From Gambelia wislizenii (taxonomy: Eukaryota; Chordata; Lepidosauria; Squamata; Crotaphytidae), in the NCBI GenBank assembly GCA_030847615.1, contig JAUMIR010000005.1, positions 62,895,001 to 62,959,000 on the forward strand: a DNA stretch of 64,000 bases, given 5' to 3'. Below the pieces are notes generated by a model. It saw nothing but the letters and a program-made list of their open reading frames with translations, was not told where the DNA came from and searched no databases. Shown here in pieces: positions 1-9,957 of the stretch (within the stretch, counting starts at the first letter, position 1; each line of letters begins with the position of its first letter). Position numbers and translations under genes: made by a program.

Positions 1-138
1 CATAATTTCAATTTCACAACTCCTTACAACACCCTGCTCCTCAAATTGAACTCATGTGTATCTCAGTTTACACTCAATTAAATAAAATAATCCTCTATCT
101 GTATAGCCTTTGCAAATAATGAAACGTGATATGTGATA

Positions 139-1559
139 CAGTCAGCCCTCCACATTCATGGGGGTTAGCAATGCCGCCGCCCCTCAAAAGTGAAAAAAAC
201 ACAAATATCTCTAAGATCCTCTCAGGGATGGTGAAGGGCTGGGGAAGGAAGATAAGGCATTGCTGCTATGGTCCCCAGGGAGGTCGCTTGCCCTTCCTAT
301 GTCTTTCTCCTGTAGCTGGGGCACATGATGAGACACTGGGTACAGCGAAGGAAAGGAGGCTGGGATGGTGGCCAGGGCAAGCAGCAGGGAGGCCACAACA
401 GGTGTGCAGGGAGCAGATCCCGTTCACCTGCTTTGCCATGTGCTGCTGTTGCTGCCATGGTCCCCTGGGGTCTCGCTTGCTCTCCCTGCCTCTTTCTCTG
501 CCTGCCAGCCCTCCCTGCCTCTTTATTCCATAGCTGAGGTGCATGCAGAGGTGCTGGGCACAGCAAAGGAAAGTAGCCAAGAGGGTGGCCAGGTCAAGCA
601 GTGGGAAGGGCAGCTGAGGTGACCAGTGGAGAGGGTACCTGGAAAGAGTGGCATGTAGGCCATGAGGGGGAGAGATCCTTTTGTCCCTCTGCCAAGCACT
701 GCCACTGCTACCACCATGTTCTCCTGGGGGCTCGCAAATCCCCCCTGCCTCTTACTTTGCCCACCTTCTCATCCACCTTTCCTCCCTACCACTTTTCTTT
801 CCTGCCTACCCACGCTATCTCTTTCTCTGCCCATCTGTCCTCCCTGCCTATTTCTCTCACAGCCAGGGCACAAATGAAAGCCCTAGCACAGCAAAGAAAG
901 AAGCCAGGGATGGTAGCTGAGGTGAGTGGCAGGGATGCACATGGGGAGCAGAGATCCTTTCCTATCCTCTTCCAAGCACTGCCACTACTGATGCGATAGT
1001 TCCCCAGGAGATTTGCTTGTCCTCCCTGCCTCTTTCTCCCACAGTCAGGCTGCACATGGAGGCACTGGGTCAATGGAGAGAAGAAGCCAAGGAGGATGGC
1101 CGGGGTGACTGGCTGGGAAGTCGTGAAATGTGCACATGGGCAGATCCCCTTTCCTCCTGCCTTTGCTGAGTGCCACCGCTGCTTCCTCCAGGCTGGCTGC
1201 CAGAATGAAGGGACCAGGGCCAGGTGGGCAGGCTGGGATTCAGGCTCACCTGGCAGGAGAGTGGTAGCCAGGAGGAGGCAGAGGCTGGCCAGTGTGCCAT
1301 TTAGCAGCAGTGGCAGGGGTAGCGGCAGTGACTGAGGGCCCTCAGAGGCATCACCCATGTCCCGCATCCAGCCACCTGCCCACTCACTCGCTCTCTATCC
1401 CCAAGTTGAATGGCTTCCTTCCCTTGCTGGCTCACCTGGCTGTCCTTCCATTGACCCCCCCCCCTCTCATTTTCATGCCTTCTACCTGCCCGCCTTGGAA
1501 CAAACTCGCAAATAATTGAACACGTGAAAGGTAAATCTGAAAATCTGGAGGGGCCACTG
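139..1559. mobile_element. Pogo/Tigger-like TA-flanked DNA element with GC-rich repetitive body
   Basis: The left end reads CAGTCAGCCCTCCA and the right end, reverse-complemented, reads CAGTGGCCCCTCCA. Both are flanked by TA (137-138 and 1560-1561), the target duplication of Tc1/mariner/pogo elements, and the end motif resembles pogo/Tigger MITEs elsewhere in this window. The 1.4-kb body is unusually GC-rich and built of degenerate tandem copies of a unit with a 'ggtccccnggg...cgcttgccctccctgcctctttct' layout, starting near 266, 455, 713 and 995. Each is followed by a 'ggcactgggcacagcgaagga' type segment. The long open frames on both strands, up to 193 codons, follow from the base composition and the repeats; none resembles a transposase. 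It is probably a non-autonomous element. Confidence 0.6.
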
Positions 1560-1561
1560 TA

Positions 1562-1867
1562 TATTTCTTCTGATCTGCCAAAACCATAGATGTCTTTTCA
1601 AAATGTAACATCTTGCACCAAGAAAGAAAACTGGATGAAAATTTCTCTCTAGGATCCTATGTAAATTGCACAAATAATGATGTATACCCTTCACCTCTGA
1701 ACATGAACACAGAGATATTGATCCCAAAGGATTTTAGACAACTTTTCTTCTAGCTCAGTAGTTTGAAAGCATAGCTTAGTAAAAGACTTCTTTAGTAAAA
1801 AAAAAAAAAAAAAGTAAACTCACATAAATACTGCAGCATATTGTATCACTTTTTAAATTATTCCTAT
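1562..1867. other. AT-rich spacer with poly(A) run
   Basis: No gene is recognisable. A poly(A) run lies at about 1797-1813, shortly before the SINE. The segment from 1562 to 1790 looks like ordinary unique sequence. Confidence 0.5.
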
Positions 1868-2105
1868 GTTGCTTCTGGGTGCCTTCAAGTCATTTCCATC
1901 TTATGACAACCCTAAGGTGAACTTATCATGGGGTTTTCTTGGAAAGTTTTGTTCTAGGGGGGTTGCCTTTGCCTTCCTCTGAGGCTGAGAGGGTGTGACT
2001 TACCCAAGGTCACCCAGTGAGTTTCCATGACTGAGTGGGGATTAGAACATTGGTCTCCAGATTTGTAATCTAATGTTCAAGTGACTACAACATGCTGGCT
2101 CCAAC
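1868..2105 (-). mobile_element. tRNA-derived SINE with BovB-type tail
   Basis: Read on the minus strand this starts with a tRNA-like head at the right end: AGCCAGCATG, then GTAGTC, and a B-box-like GGTTCTAATCC. A MIR/CORE-like centre follows (GGGTGACCTTGGGTAAGTCA). It finishes with a BovB-LINE-like tail at the left end, with 'TTAGGGTTGTCATAAGATGG'. This architecture matches squamate SINEs mobilised by BovB (the Sauria SINE type). The poly(A) run to the left at 1797-1813 is not adjacent, so it may be unrelated. It is diverged and presumably inactive. Confidence 0.7.
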
Positions 2106-2359
2106 AAAGAATAAAATAAAAATAATTTTATTCCTATAGCACAGAGAAAACTGATATTTGCCAAATTTTCTATACCCTGTTGAACATCCTTTCCTCAATC
2201 AATTATTTTATCCTTCCAAGGTCAGTTTCTCTCTGACATTATGTCTGACATCTTGTTCTGTATTTATGAGATCATCAGCTCGACTGACAATCTCATAACT
2301 TCTGGGATTCACATTTACGGTTGTTAATGATCAAACGTGACCCCAAACCTACATCTTAA

Positions 2360-2602
2360 GCTAGGCAGTGCCCCAGCTGAATGGTTTCTGAAGTGCTGCA
2401 GATTGGGATGCAGGGAAATGATGTCCGCAGCACTCTCCCAGTCACAGGGTACATCGAGACAAGCAATTTTAGCAGGACCCCAAGCAGTTTCTCCAGATGC
2501 CTGTCTCAATGTGCCGTGTGACTGGGAGAGTGCTATAGTCATAATTTCCCAGCAGTCTGATCTGCGGTGCCTCAAAAACCCTTTGTTGGGGCACTACCTG
2601 CC
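2360..2602. mobile_element. TTAA-flanked foldback MITE
   Basis: The 243-bp element is almost a complete inverted repeat. The left arm (GCTAGGCAGTGCCCC at 2360 onward, including CACTCTCCCAGTCACA) pairs with the right arm (CACACGGCACATTGAGAC and TGACTGGGAGAGTG in the other sense, ending CACTACCTGCC). TTAA occurs immediately outside each end (2356-2359 and 2603-2606). TTAA duplications are characteristic of piggyBac and Kolobok elements. The overlapping plus- and minus-strand frames of 89 and 83 codons are products of the palindrome and not genes. Confidence 0.7.
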
Positions 2603-2606
2603 TTAA

Positions 2607-3492
2607 AAGGTAGGGTGTATTTTGCATGTGGAGGTGGGTGGGTGGCATCAGTGGAAGTTATCTACAATGGTGGAGCTCTTTTGTAGCTACATCTGACAAT
2701 GCAGGACCTTGGACCGCAGGAGAAAGATTCTCAGTAATTCTCAAGCAATACTTTGCATTTCTCTTTCCATCTTTTGGGCCTAGTTTTTCCTTAAAGCATA
2801 ATTTTGCTGTTCTGTAACATAAATCAATGTCTTATATGTTCTGTTCTTAATAGAAGGTAGGCAAGCTTCAGAACAGAGTATGGCACCTAGAAGGCCCAAA
2901 GGGCAACCCCAAGAAACTTTTCAAGAAATGATTCTGAATTACTTCCAAGCAGCTCAACTCACCCAAGTCTTTATAACTCTGTAACCTAAAAGATCTGGAC
3001 AAATAAGTTCCCCTACGAATATTTTAACTGATGGACTAAAACCTGGAACACTGCCCCTCTGACTTCCCTTCCCCACTGACATGGAACCAACAACTGCCAC
3101 TACTTTCCATTTTTAAAAAAGCCTGCTCCATCTTCAACAATGGCCTGTTCTTCCAATTTACTTAGCAACAATCTTATGTAGATTTTAGTAGTGATTTCTA
3201 ATGTACAAAGCCAAAATCTAGTTCCAACTAAAGTAGACCCATTCAATCAATGACGACTTAGTAAGTCAGCAGTTACGTAAATTACACTGATTCATACCCT
3301 TCAACATTTCACAGGTGAAAATTGTGTTAAATTATGTTAAAGCAACATCAGAGTGTGGTTCAAAAGTTATTAATGAGGAAGAACAGACAAGCTAGGAGAG
3401 GCTGCAGCAGTTTGGTTTTGTCTGAGCCTCCTGGGAAGGGCAAGATTCTACCTCTCTTTCCCACCCTTGCTGAATTAATTGAGTACAAACTA
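2607..3492. other. Unannotated unique sequence
   Basis: I see no coding exon, no repeat with clear ends and no RNA gene. The composition is ordinary AT-rich intergenic DNA. Confidence 0.4.
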
Positions 3493-3765
3493 TAGTCATC
3501 CCTCCATATTTGTGGGTTAAGCATTCATAGATTTAATTATTTGCAGATTTGATTAATGCGTTCTCTCTAGGCATTTGTTGGTCTTCCACCACAATTCTAT
3601 GGTCAACATCTGGCAGAAGCTGACACAGAACCATGCTGGAGGACCTACAAATGCCTAGAAAAGTGTTCTTTCAGTTTTTTTTAAATGGTGGGCCTATATT
3701 TGCTTTTCCCCCACTTTCATGGTGCTGCTGTACCCCTAACTCCTGCAAACGTTCAGGATTGACTG
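3493..3765. mobile_element. Pogo-like MITE (CAGTCATCCCTCCATATT ends)
   Basis: The left end TAGTCATCCCTCCATATTTG and the right end ending AGGATTGACTG are inverted and resemble the ends of the elements at 139, 4711, 13355 and 14852. The right part (cccctaactcctgc) resembles the right end near 43816. Length is about 270 bp. There is no coding capacity. Confidence 0.55.
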
Positions 3766-4020
3766 TCCTTTTGCATTTTGAACTCAGTTTGCAGCAACTG
3801 GAATAAGATGAGGACAAAGCGGAAAAGAAGAGGAAGAGAGGGGAAAAATGGAATATTTTAAAAACAGCTGAAAATGTGGGATGACAGAGGATTAATTGGA
3901 ACTATTCCTACCGAACAGGGATAGTTGGATGGCATGTTGATTCAATGGGTCTGCTCTAGTTTGGATTAAGAATTGGATTTAGGTCATTATTGATATCCTT
4001 CATTGTGGCTGCATAGTATA

Positions 4021-4468
4021 AATCATAGAATCATAGAATCATAGAATTGCAGAGTTGGAAGAGACCACGAGGGCCATCCAGTCCAACCCCCCTGCCACGC
4101 AGGGAATCTTGATCAAAGCATCCCTGACAGATGGCCATCCAGCCTCTGTTTAAAGACCTCCAAGGAAGGAGACCCCACCACGCTCCGAGGGAGTGTGTTC
4201 CACTGCCAAAGAGCTCTTACTGTCAAAAAGTTCCTCCTCATGTTGAGGTGGAATCTCTGTTCCTGGAGCTTGCACCCATTGCTCTGTGTTCCAGTCTCTG
4301 GAGCAGCAGAAAACAAGCCTGCTCCATCCTCAGCGTGACATCCCTTCAAATACTTAAACAGGGCTATCATATCGCCTCTTAACCATCTTTTTTCCAGGCT
4401 AAACATACCCAGCTCCCTAAGTCTCTCCTCATAAGGCATCGTTTCCAGACCTTTCACCATTTTAGTTC
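4021..4468 (-). mobile_element. CR1 LINE 3' end (5'-truncated, antisense)
   Basis: The left edge shows the CR1 3' terminus in reverse (three AATCATAG units, then GTTGGAAGAGACC). On the minus strand, 4460-4113 encodes an intact stretch of the CR1 ORF2 C-terminus with the signature blocks [41 protein letters not shown] and [13 protein letters not shown]. It keeps the family's 3' end but lacks the endonuclease and reverse transcriptase. It is one of at least nine CR1 fragments in the window and among the better preserved. Confidence 0.9.
4113..4460 (-). pseudogene. CR1 ORF2 C-terminal fragment
   Basis: The 115-codon frame corresponds to the region downstream of the reverse transcriptase in CR1 ORF2. 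It ends with the family's natural C-terminus (DGHLSGML). The upstream part of the protein is absent, so this is a dead remnant of a 5'-truncated insertion. The start methionine is just the first ATG in the surviving frame. Confidence 0.85.
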
Positions 4469-4617
4469 CATTTTAGTTAATCTTGGCATGCAGAGTTACA
4501 CATCAGTTCTGTTAAGCAACTCTTGTGTTGAATGGCAACATCACACAACTGAATCTAAACATCAAATGTTTAACTGAATGGACAACCAAACACACATGCA
4601 CAATATGCATCTATGCA

Positions 4618-4700
4618 TCATCATCATCAATTTATTTATATCCTGCTTTCCCCCAAGCATGGGACACAATGCAGCTTACACTAGTTAAAACAAAGTTTAA
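4618..4700. repeat. Fragment of a reptile interspersed repeat with short ATC run
   Basis: Starts with (ATC)n and continues 'tttatttatatcctgctttccccc', a motif that recurs with variation at about 8735 and 9755. It is probably the 5' part of a common SINE/LINE tail, truncated by the MITE that follows. Confidence 0.45.
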
Positions 4701-4710
4701 AACAAAATTA

Positions 4711-4940
4711 CAGTTGTCCCTCCATATCCATGGATTTGGTATCCAGGGATTTAAGTATTCATGGCTTGAAAATATTCTAAAAAAAATAATAATCCAAAAA
4801 GCAAACCTTGATTTTGCCATCTTATATAAGAGACACCATTTTGCTATGTCATTGCATATAATGGGACTTGAGTATTCACGGATTTTGGTATCCACGGAGG
4901 TGGGGTCCTGGAACCGAACTCCAGCAAATATGAAGGAACA
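4711..4940. mobile_element. Pogo-like MITE
   Basis: Left end CAGTTGTCCCTCCATATCC follows TA (4709-4710). The right end is degenerate (tgaaggaaca) and TA follows at 4941. The body, with 'aaaaagcaaaccttgattttgc' and 'atgggacttgag', matches the element at 14852-15069 closely, so both are copies of one family. The overlapping 151- and 132-codon frames are non-coding. Confidence 0.65.
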
Positions 4941-5440
4941 TATATCATTAAAAACAATTAACAACATCAACAACAAATAGAAGTCCAGCACATTATTCAA
5001 GGCTTGTTTCTCCTTTTCAAAAATTATCAAAGGACAGCTGGAATAAAAAGGGTTTTACCTGCTTGTGGAAAGATAGTAAGGGGTGTGCCAGTCTAGTCCC
5101 TCTGGGGAAGGAGTTTCAGAACCTGGGAGCAGCCACTGAGTCTTGGTAAAACTCTAGTTTCTTCTTCATAGGTAAGGATGGAAAGAATGTTTCTAATTCA
5201 AACCCCAGGCGAAGAATGATGAACCTTGAAGGATGCGCCAAGCCAATGTAACCTTCCCTGGGTCCTGCTGCCACATTTTTCTCTCTGCTGTTTTAAAAGG
5301 TCACATTATTGATATCTTTTAATTGAAAACTGGTGTTCTGAGGAAATTGAATATAACATCAAATTCCAAATTTTACACCATGCACCACATATGTATATGC
5401 GAATATATGTTCAACCTTAAAAATTGTCTACAACCTCCTT
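4941..5440. other. Unannotated sequence
   Basis: No recognisable gene. The first 350 bp are generic; the last part leads into a BovB-like tail. Confidence 0.35.
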
Positions 5441-5530
5441 TGACCAAAACACGCCTAGAAAAGCCCATGATAGGTTTGCTTAGAGTCGCTATAAGTTGGA
5501 AATAGCTTGAAGGCACACAACAACAAACAA
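5441..5530 (+). mobile_element. BovB-type 3' tail (LINE or SINE fragment)
   Basis: The segment 'gagtcgctataagttggaaa' followed by 'ggcacacaacaaca' is the typical 3' tail of squamate BovB/RTE LINEs and of the SINEs that borrow it, in plus orientation. Only the tail and short adjoining sequence survive. Confidence 0.55.
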
Positions 5531-6530
5531 CAAAATACACATTCATTCATTCTAACTTTAGCATTTGAGATCTTCAACTGCTGGTCTGTTTTCTGTCAAC
5601 TTTCTTATGTGCCTCATTGATTTACAGAGTTGAAGGATCTTCCTTCGATTGTTCACATAGTCAACTCAGTTGTCTAAATAGATCAGGGTATATCATAGCT
5701 TGCCAAAAATATTGGACATAAATAAAATACAGAATTTTATTTCAGTTACAGTTTGTGGATAAATCCTGTCCAACACAGCCTATAAATTTTTAAATAAGCA
5801 TATTGTGCTATATATCACCCCACTTGAATGCTACAATTTAGGCACCTCAGCAGTACTAAAGCATGTTGACTGTCTTATAATGAAAAATGGAAAATTCCAT
5901 CATACCTCATGAAAAATGCAACTCAAAAATCATGCTACCTTATTATTTTTTTTACAGCTCACCGATACACACAGCACAAATGCCTATGTGGAATGGCAAA
6001 TCATTTGTGATATGCTTTGCAAATTCTCTGATGTAGAGACGTCATTATTACTGACATATTGTATTTGTCTATTATTGTCATATTCCATCCTTCTTCCAGG
6101 GAGTTCAAGGCAGCATGTGAGGTTTTCTCCATCCACTTTTAGCCTCACAAGTGCTACTTGAGGTAAGTTAGGCTGAGAGAGCATTGGGAAGGGCTATAGA
6201 TTCAAGGGGAGGGAAGCATCATGTCATATAAAACAGGATCACTGCTTCAATTCCTGGCATCCTCCTGTAGGGCTAGGATGGATTTCTGGATGGAATCATA
6301 GAGAGCTACTACCACCCAGTGCAGACAAGCATGGGACTCTGGTTTCTGGGAAACTTCATTTATACTACTACGGTGGGTGTGAGTAGGAAAAAGTTCATCC
6401 AACTTCCTCTCTGCAATGCAGCCATCAACCAGCATACCAAGCCATAAAACAATCTGGACCCAGTTGTGGCTTATGGCTTACCTGTCAGTGGGGTTGTGAA
6501 TCTACATTTATCTGAACCTGGAAGGAATAT
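5531..6530. other. Mostly unannotated, with a SINE-like fragment at 6083-6192
   Basis: No gene is recognised. At 6083-6192 the text 'catccttcttccagggagtt' through 'aggtaagttaggctgagaga' resembles the central part of the MIR-like reptile SINE seen better at 9755. The rest shows no structure I can classify. Confidence 0.4.
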
Positions 6531-6539
6531 TCCAAGGTA

Positions 6540-7055
6540 CGGAACCCCACCCCCCAAATACATTTAGAACCCCCCATGATATTCTTGCAAACAAGCTAGT
6601 AAAATGTGGGCTAGATAAGGCGGTTGTTAGGTGGATTTTTAATTGGTTGACTAACTGAACCCAAAGGGTACTCACCAATGGCTCCTCTTCATCCTGGAGA
6701 GAAGTGACTAGTTGGGTGCTACAGGGTTTTCTCCTGGGCCCAGTGCTATTTAACATCTTTATCAATGACTTGGATGAGGGGATAGAGGGCATGCTTATCA
6801 AATTTGCAGATGACACCAAATTATGAGAGGTAGCTAATACCCCAAAGGACAGGTAGAGAATTCAAAATGACCTGAAAATATTAGAAAACTGGGCCAAAAC
6901 TAACAAAGTGAATTTCAACAGGGAGAAATGTAGAGTACTACACTTAAGCAGAAAAAAAATTGAAATGTACAGATATAGGATGGGTGACACCTGGCTTGAT
7001 AGCTGTGCATGCAAAACGAATCTAGGAGTCTTAGTAGACCAGAAACTGAACCTGA
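6540..7055 (+). pseudogene. CR1 ORF2 reverse-transcriptase fragment (frameshifted)
   Basis: Conceptual translation shows CR1 RT blocks in order: [36 protein letters not shown] (the catalytic box, FADD), WAKTNKVNFNREKCRVLHL, and LGVLVDQKLN. In-frame stops and frame changes break it. Both the 5' part and the usual C-terminus are missing. At about 7055 the CR1 sequence stops mid-domain and is joined directly to sequence of the hAT element described next. Confidence 0.85.
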
Positions 7056-7056
7056 G

Positions 7057-7520
7057 TTTGGAGATGGATCTGAACATTACAGCTAATGAGTTCATCCAGG
7101 CAGTACCACTCAGAAGAGATACATTCAGTGTGGAAGAATCCTAGAAGTGCATATTCTGAATGTACGCCTTCTGCTTTGTGCTTTGTTTAGTTCTCTGCCC
7201 TTCAGTGCTCCCTCTGGTTAGCTATAATACATTTATTTAAATCCATAAACAGAATTTATTGATTTTTATCTTGGGCTTCAACTTAGATGATATATTGCAT
7301 GGGCCTTTGGATGGTGGGGTAGCATATAAACTATCATAATATTATAATTAAAATGTAATGTTTTTGTTGAGAACTTGTTATTTTAATGTGGCTTTGAACA
7401 CTCTAGGATCTATTGATGAAAGATGGTATATAGAAACATATGCATACATAAATGTAAACAAATAAGCATAACCTCCTTGCTCAGGTTTAGCCCTATGCCC
7501 TTCCTGGGAAATTGAGAAGT
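7057..7520 (+). mobile_element. 3' end of hAT element (partner of 60575-61050)
   Basis: This segment matches the reverse complement of about 60575-61050 along its length. The coding part (EMDLN, then EFIQA and FSVEES) corresponds to LEMDLNIIAHEFIQA at the C-terminus of the hAT transposase relic. It also shares the following ~370 bp of non-coding sequence, ending GGAAATTGAGAAG. Sequence identity stops at about 7520, which probably marks the element end. It is joined at its 5' side to a CR1 fragment, giving a chimeric 78-codon frame. Confidence 0.75.
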
Positions 7521-7790
7521 CTATCTGTGTGTATGAAAAGACACAAGGATGAAAGAATATCTAGATCAATATGTCTATGTATCCATATGTTATGATGGCA
7601 GGTAGATTCGACAAGGGACAAAAATAGCAGGGGGAATGAACTTCTACATAGTTATAGATACAAGGAGTTATCTTGAAGAGTTTCTAAAGGTATTCTGTGG
7701 TGATGAAGTAATAGAAGGGCAAGATTGGTTTAGAGAAGTGGTAGAGCACATGCTTTGCACAGGTTCCAGATTCAATCCTTGGCATCTCTA
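7521..7790. other. Unannotated sequence
   Basis: No gene or repeat end is visible between the hAT fragment and the next element. Confidence 0.35.
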
Positions 7791-8573
7791 GGGGCCGGTT
7801 TACACAGCAGATTTATTGCGGCAACGTGCGGTTTAATTATTTTCCGCAGCTGTGCCAGTCAGGGTTTTTTTCTAATTATGTCGCTTTGCAGTTCAGACTT
7901 GAATAAGTGTGGGGGGTGTGGCTCTGTGTGTTTCTGTAAATCTGCCTGTAAATGAACGCACTCCATAAAGCAGAAGGAGAGTAATCTCTCTGCTAAAAGA
8001 CCATGCCGTGGATCCTATTTCCCCCTCCCTCCTTCCCCCAAGCAGAGAGAGAGAGAGAGGGAAAATAGCATTTCAGCTTGCTACAGCCCTTTGTGAAATG
8101 GTTTCTCTCCCTCCCCCGTGCACAGGATAAAAGTGACGAACAGCTTTACATACTTTCAAAACAGCAGAGGATGAGAAGGAATGCTCCAGGAATGAAAGAA
8201 GTTGGGAATCCTTTTTTTTTTTTTTTTTTTTGCAAACTGGCTCGCAAAATAGCAGACAGGATTTTTGCAAGTTTCTTCTCTAATGGCTACTGTCTTTGCC
8301 TCCTCCCTGCCCCTCTTTTAAGCCCACCCCTGCATCATCAACCAATCACAATGCAGCTGTGCTTTAACCCTTAGCGGAATGCTAGTTTACACTGCCAATA
8401 AAGCACTACATTGCAAATATTCCTGCAAAAATAGCGACATGCCCTGCCACGCTATATTCGGGTGTTTTACCTTCCCCCCTTCTGAATGAGGTGATGCTGT
8501 GCTGTGATCCGTGGGAACTATGAGCTATCTTAGCGGTATATTTAGGGGAATATTTGCCCATGTAAACGACCCC
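7791..8573. mobile_element. PIF/Harbinger-like non-autonomous element (GTTTACA ends)
   Basis: Left end GGGGCCGGTTTACAC and right end, reverse-complemented, GGGGTCGTTTACATG are inverted. The flanking triplets are CTA (7788-7790) and CTG (8574-8576), consistent with a 3-bp target duplication with one change. The 780-bp body has no transposase. It contains a GA run (8047-8059), a 22-bp poly(T) run at 8211-8232 and a CCAAT motif. The ends resemble the element at 38961-40069. Confidence 0.6.
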
Positions 8574-9106
8574 CTGATGTTTGTGGGAAAGACTCCTGTC
8601 TGAATCCCTGGAGATTCACTCTACCAGACTGGGTCAACATGAGTGAATTGGATGAACCAGTAGTTTGACTCCATATAAAGTAGCTTTGGGAGGAAAAATC
8701 TAATTTTTTTTTACTTGTGAATTGGTCTTTTTATTCATTCATTCATTCAAATTATTTATAAGCTGCCCCCAAATTAGTTCTCTTGTGGCCCAAGCCTTTA
8801 CAAAACAAGGGTGAAGAATGGTGTCATCAAAGTAGCTGAACAGAGGGCTAAAACTTGAAAATATTTCAGGGTATTGCATTAGAAATGTGCAGCAGATGTT
8901 TGCAAATGAACAGAATGCTTGCGAAGTTGGTGGCAGTCATGAACTTTTAAAAATGGAGGAAATGTTTATTCATTCACAAGCAGAGACATTTTAAAATCTT
9001 TCCATAAAGTTCTTGTATTTGTTTCTATAGAAAGCTTATAGTAATTCTGAAGTATGTACTTTTTTTAACCCATGCAAAAATTTGAAAAGCTGAATGCAAA
9101 AGCTTC
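8574..9106. other. Unannotated; repeat fragment at about 8728-8820
   Basis: Contains a fragment like 'attcattcattcaaattatttataagctgc', similar to the repeat at 4640 and 9755. Nothing else is recognised. Confidence 0.35.
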
Positions 9107-9109
9107 TTG

Positions 9110-9703
9110 GGACTTTATCAGATCAGCCTCTGAAAACATTTCTTTCCCACCCTATTTTGACGCCCCCGCCAGCACAATAACCCTTTTTAACCATACCTTC
9201 CTGTAATATCATGAAAAAACAGCCCCAGCATTATCAGGGCATGAATGCTCACACCGTCTACTTCTGCATTCATCAGGGTGCGTGATCTCGGCAGTTCTCA
9301 TGAGAAAACATGAGTGCCCTTAAAAGTAAAAACAAAACAAAACAGCTAAATTAAAACAAAAAAAAATGTACACACAAGCACAAAAATACACTAAAAAAGT
9401 TCAAAATAAATGGGGAGGTTCATAAAAAGAGTGTCCCCTACCTGGCTTTCTCAGTCTCAACTGGAAGTGTTCTTCCCATTGATGATGTAATCACAAGAGG
9501 AAAATGGTGTGTGGTTTCAGACACAGGCAATACCAGCGCAAAAACACCATTGGCAGATCTATTGAAGGCTTGGCCCATCAATAAAAAAGAATGCCTTACT
9601 TTCTACACATAATCACAAAAGCACAATGTCATCTGGTATGGGTGCCCTTTCATGTTCATTAGGCGTCGTTATGACACCATATTTGCCATGTCTGATAAAG
9701 TCC
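9110..9703. mobile_element. TNA-flanked MITE, subfamily 1
   Basis: Left end GGACTTTATCAG (9110) and right end CTGATAAAGTCC (ending 9703) form a perfect 12-bp terminal inverted repeat. The flanking triplets are TTG on the left (9107-9109) and TTA on the right (9704-9706). It is a 594-bp non-coding element. Its right 200 bp, including 'aggcgtcgttatgacaccat', matches the right end of the copy at 46010-49561, the fragment at 17325-17750 and, inverted, the copy at 24912-28538. Confidence 0.8.
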
Positions 9704-9751
9704 TTAGTTTCATGTTTGCCTAGAACAAAACTGGAATGACACAACTTGATA

Positions 9752-9957
9752 TTTTATTTATTTCATTTGTATTCTGGCTTTCTTCCAAAGAGCTCAGCAA
9801 TACTTGTAGGCAAAGCTCTGTTCTTCCTATTTTTTGTCCTGTGAAGTAGAAAAACCCTGACTGGCCCAACATCATCCTCTAAGGTTCATGGCTTGAATGG
9901 GGATTTGAATCTGAGTCTTCTCAGTCTGACACTATAACCCACACTTTCTCACTCAGG
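9752..9957 (-). mobile_element. MIR-like tRNA SINE (antisense)
   Basis: Plus-strand order is 'ttatttcatttgtattctgg', then 'gactggcccaacatcatcc', then 'gaatggggatttgaatctgag', then a tRNA-head-like 'gacactataacccacact'. The B-box-like piece is on the minus strand. It matches a common reptile SINE design, diverged. Confidence 0.55.

Noticed and set aside
786..1367. 193-codon minus-strand frame in the GC-rich element
   Set aside because: Product of composition and degenerate tandem repeats in 139-1559; no known fold, and frames are open on several strands at once.
1868..2105. Functional tRNA gene in the SINE head
   Set aside because: Box-like motifs are present but the sequence has no complete cloverleaf and is followed by SINE body and tail.
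2324..2606. Overlapping 83- and 89-codon frames on opposite strands
   Set aside because: Explained by the palindromic TTAA element; the two translations share a repeated segment because of the palindrome.
4525..4980. 151- and 132-codon frames on opposite strands
   Set aside because: They cover a pogo-like MITE and a repeat fragment; no protein family recognised.
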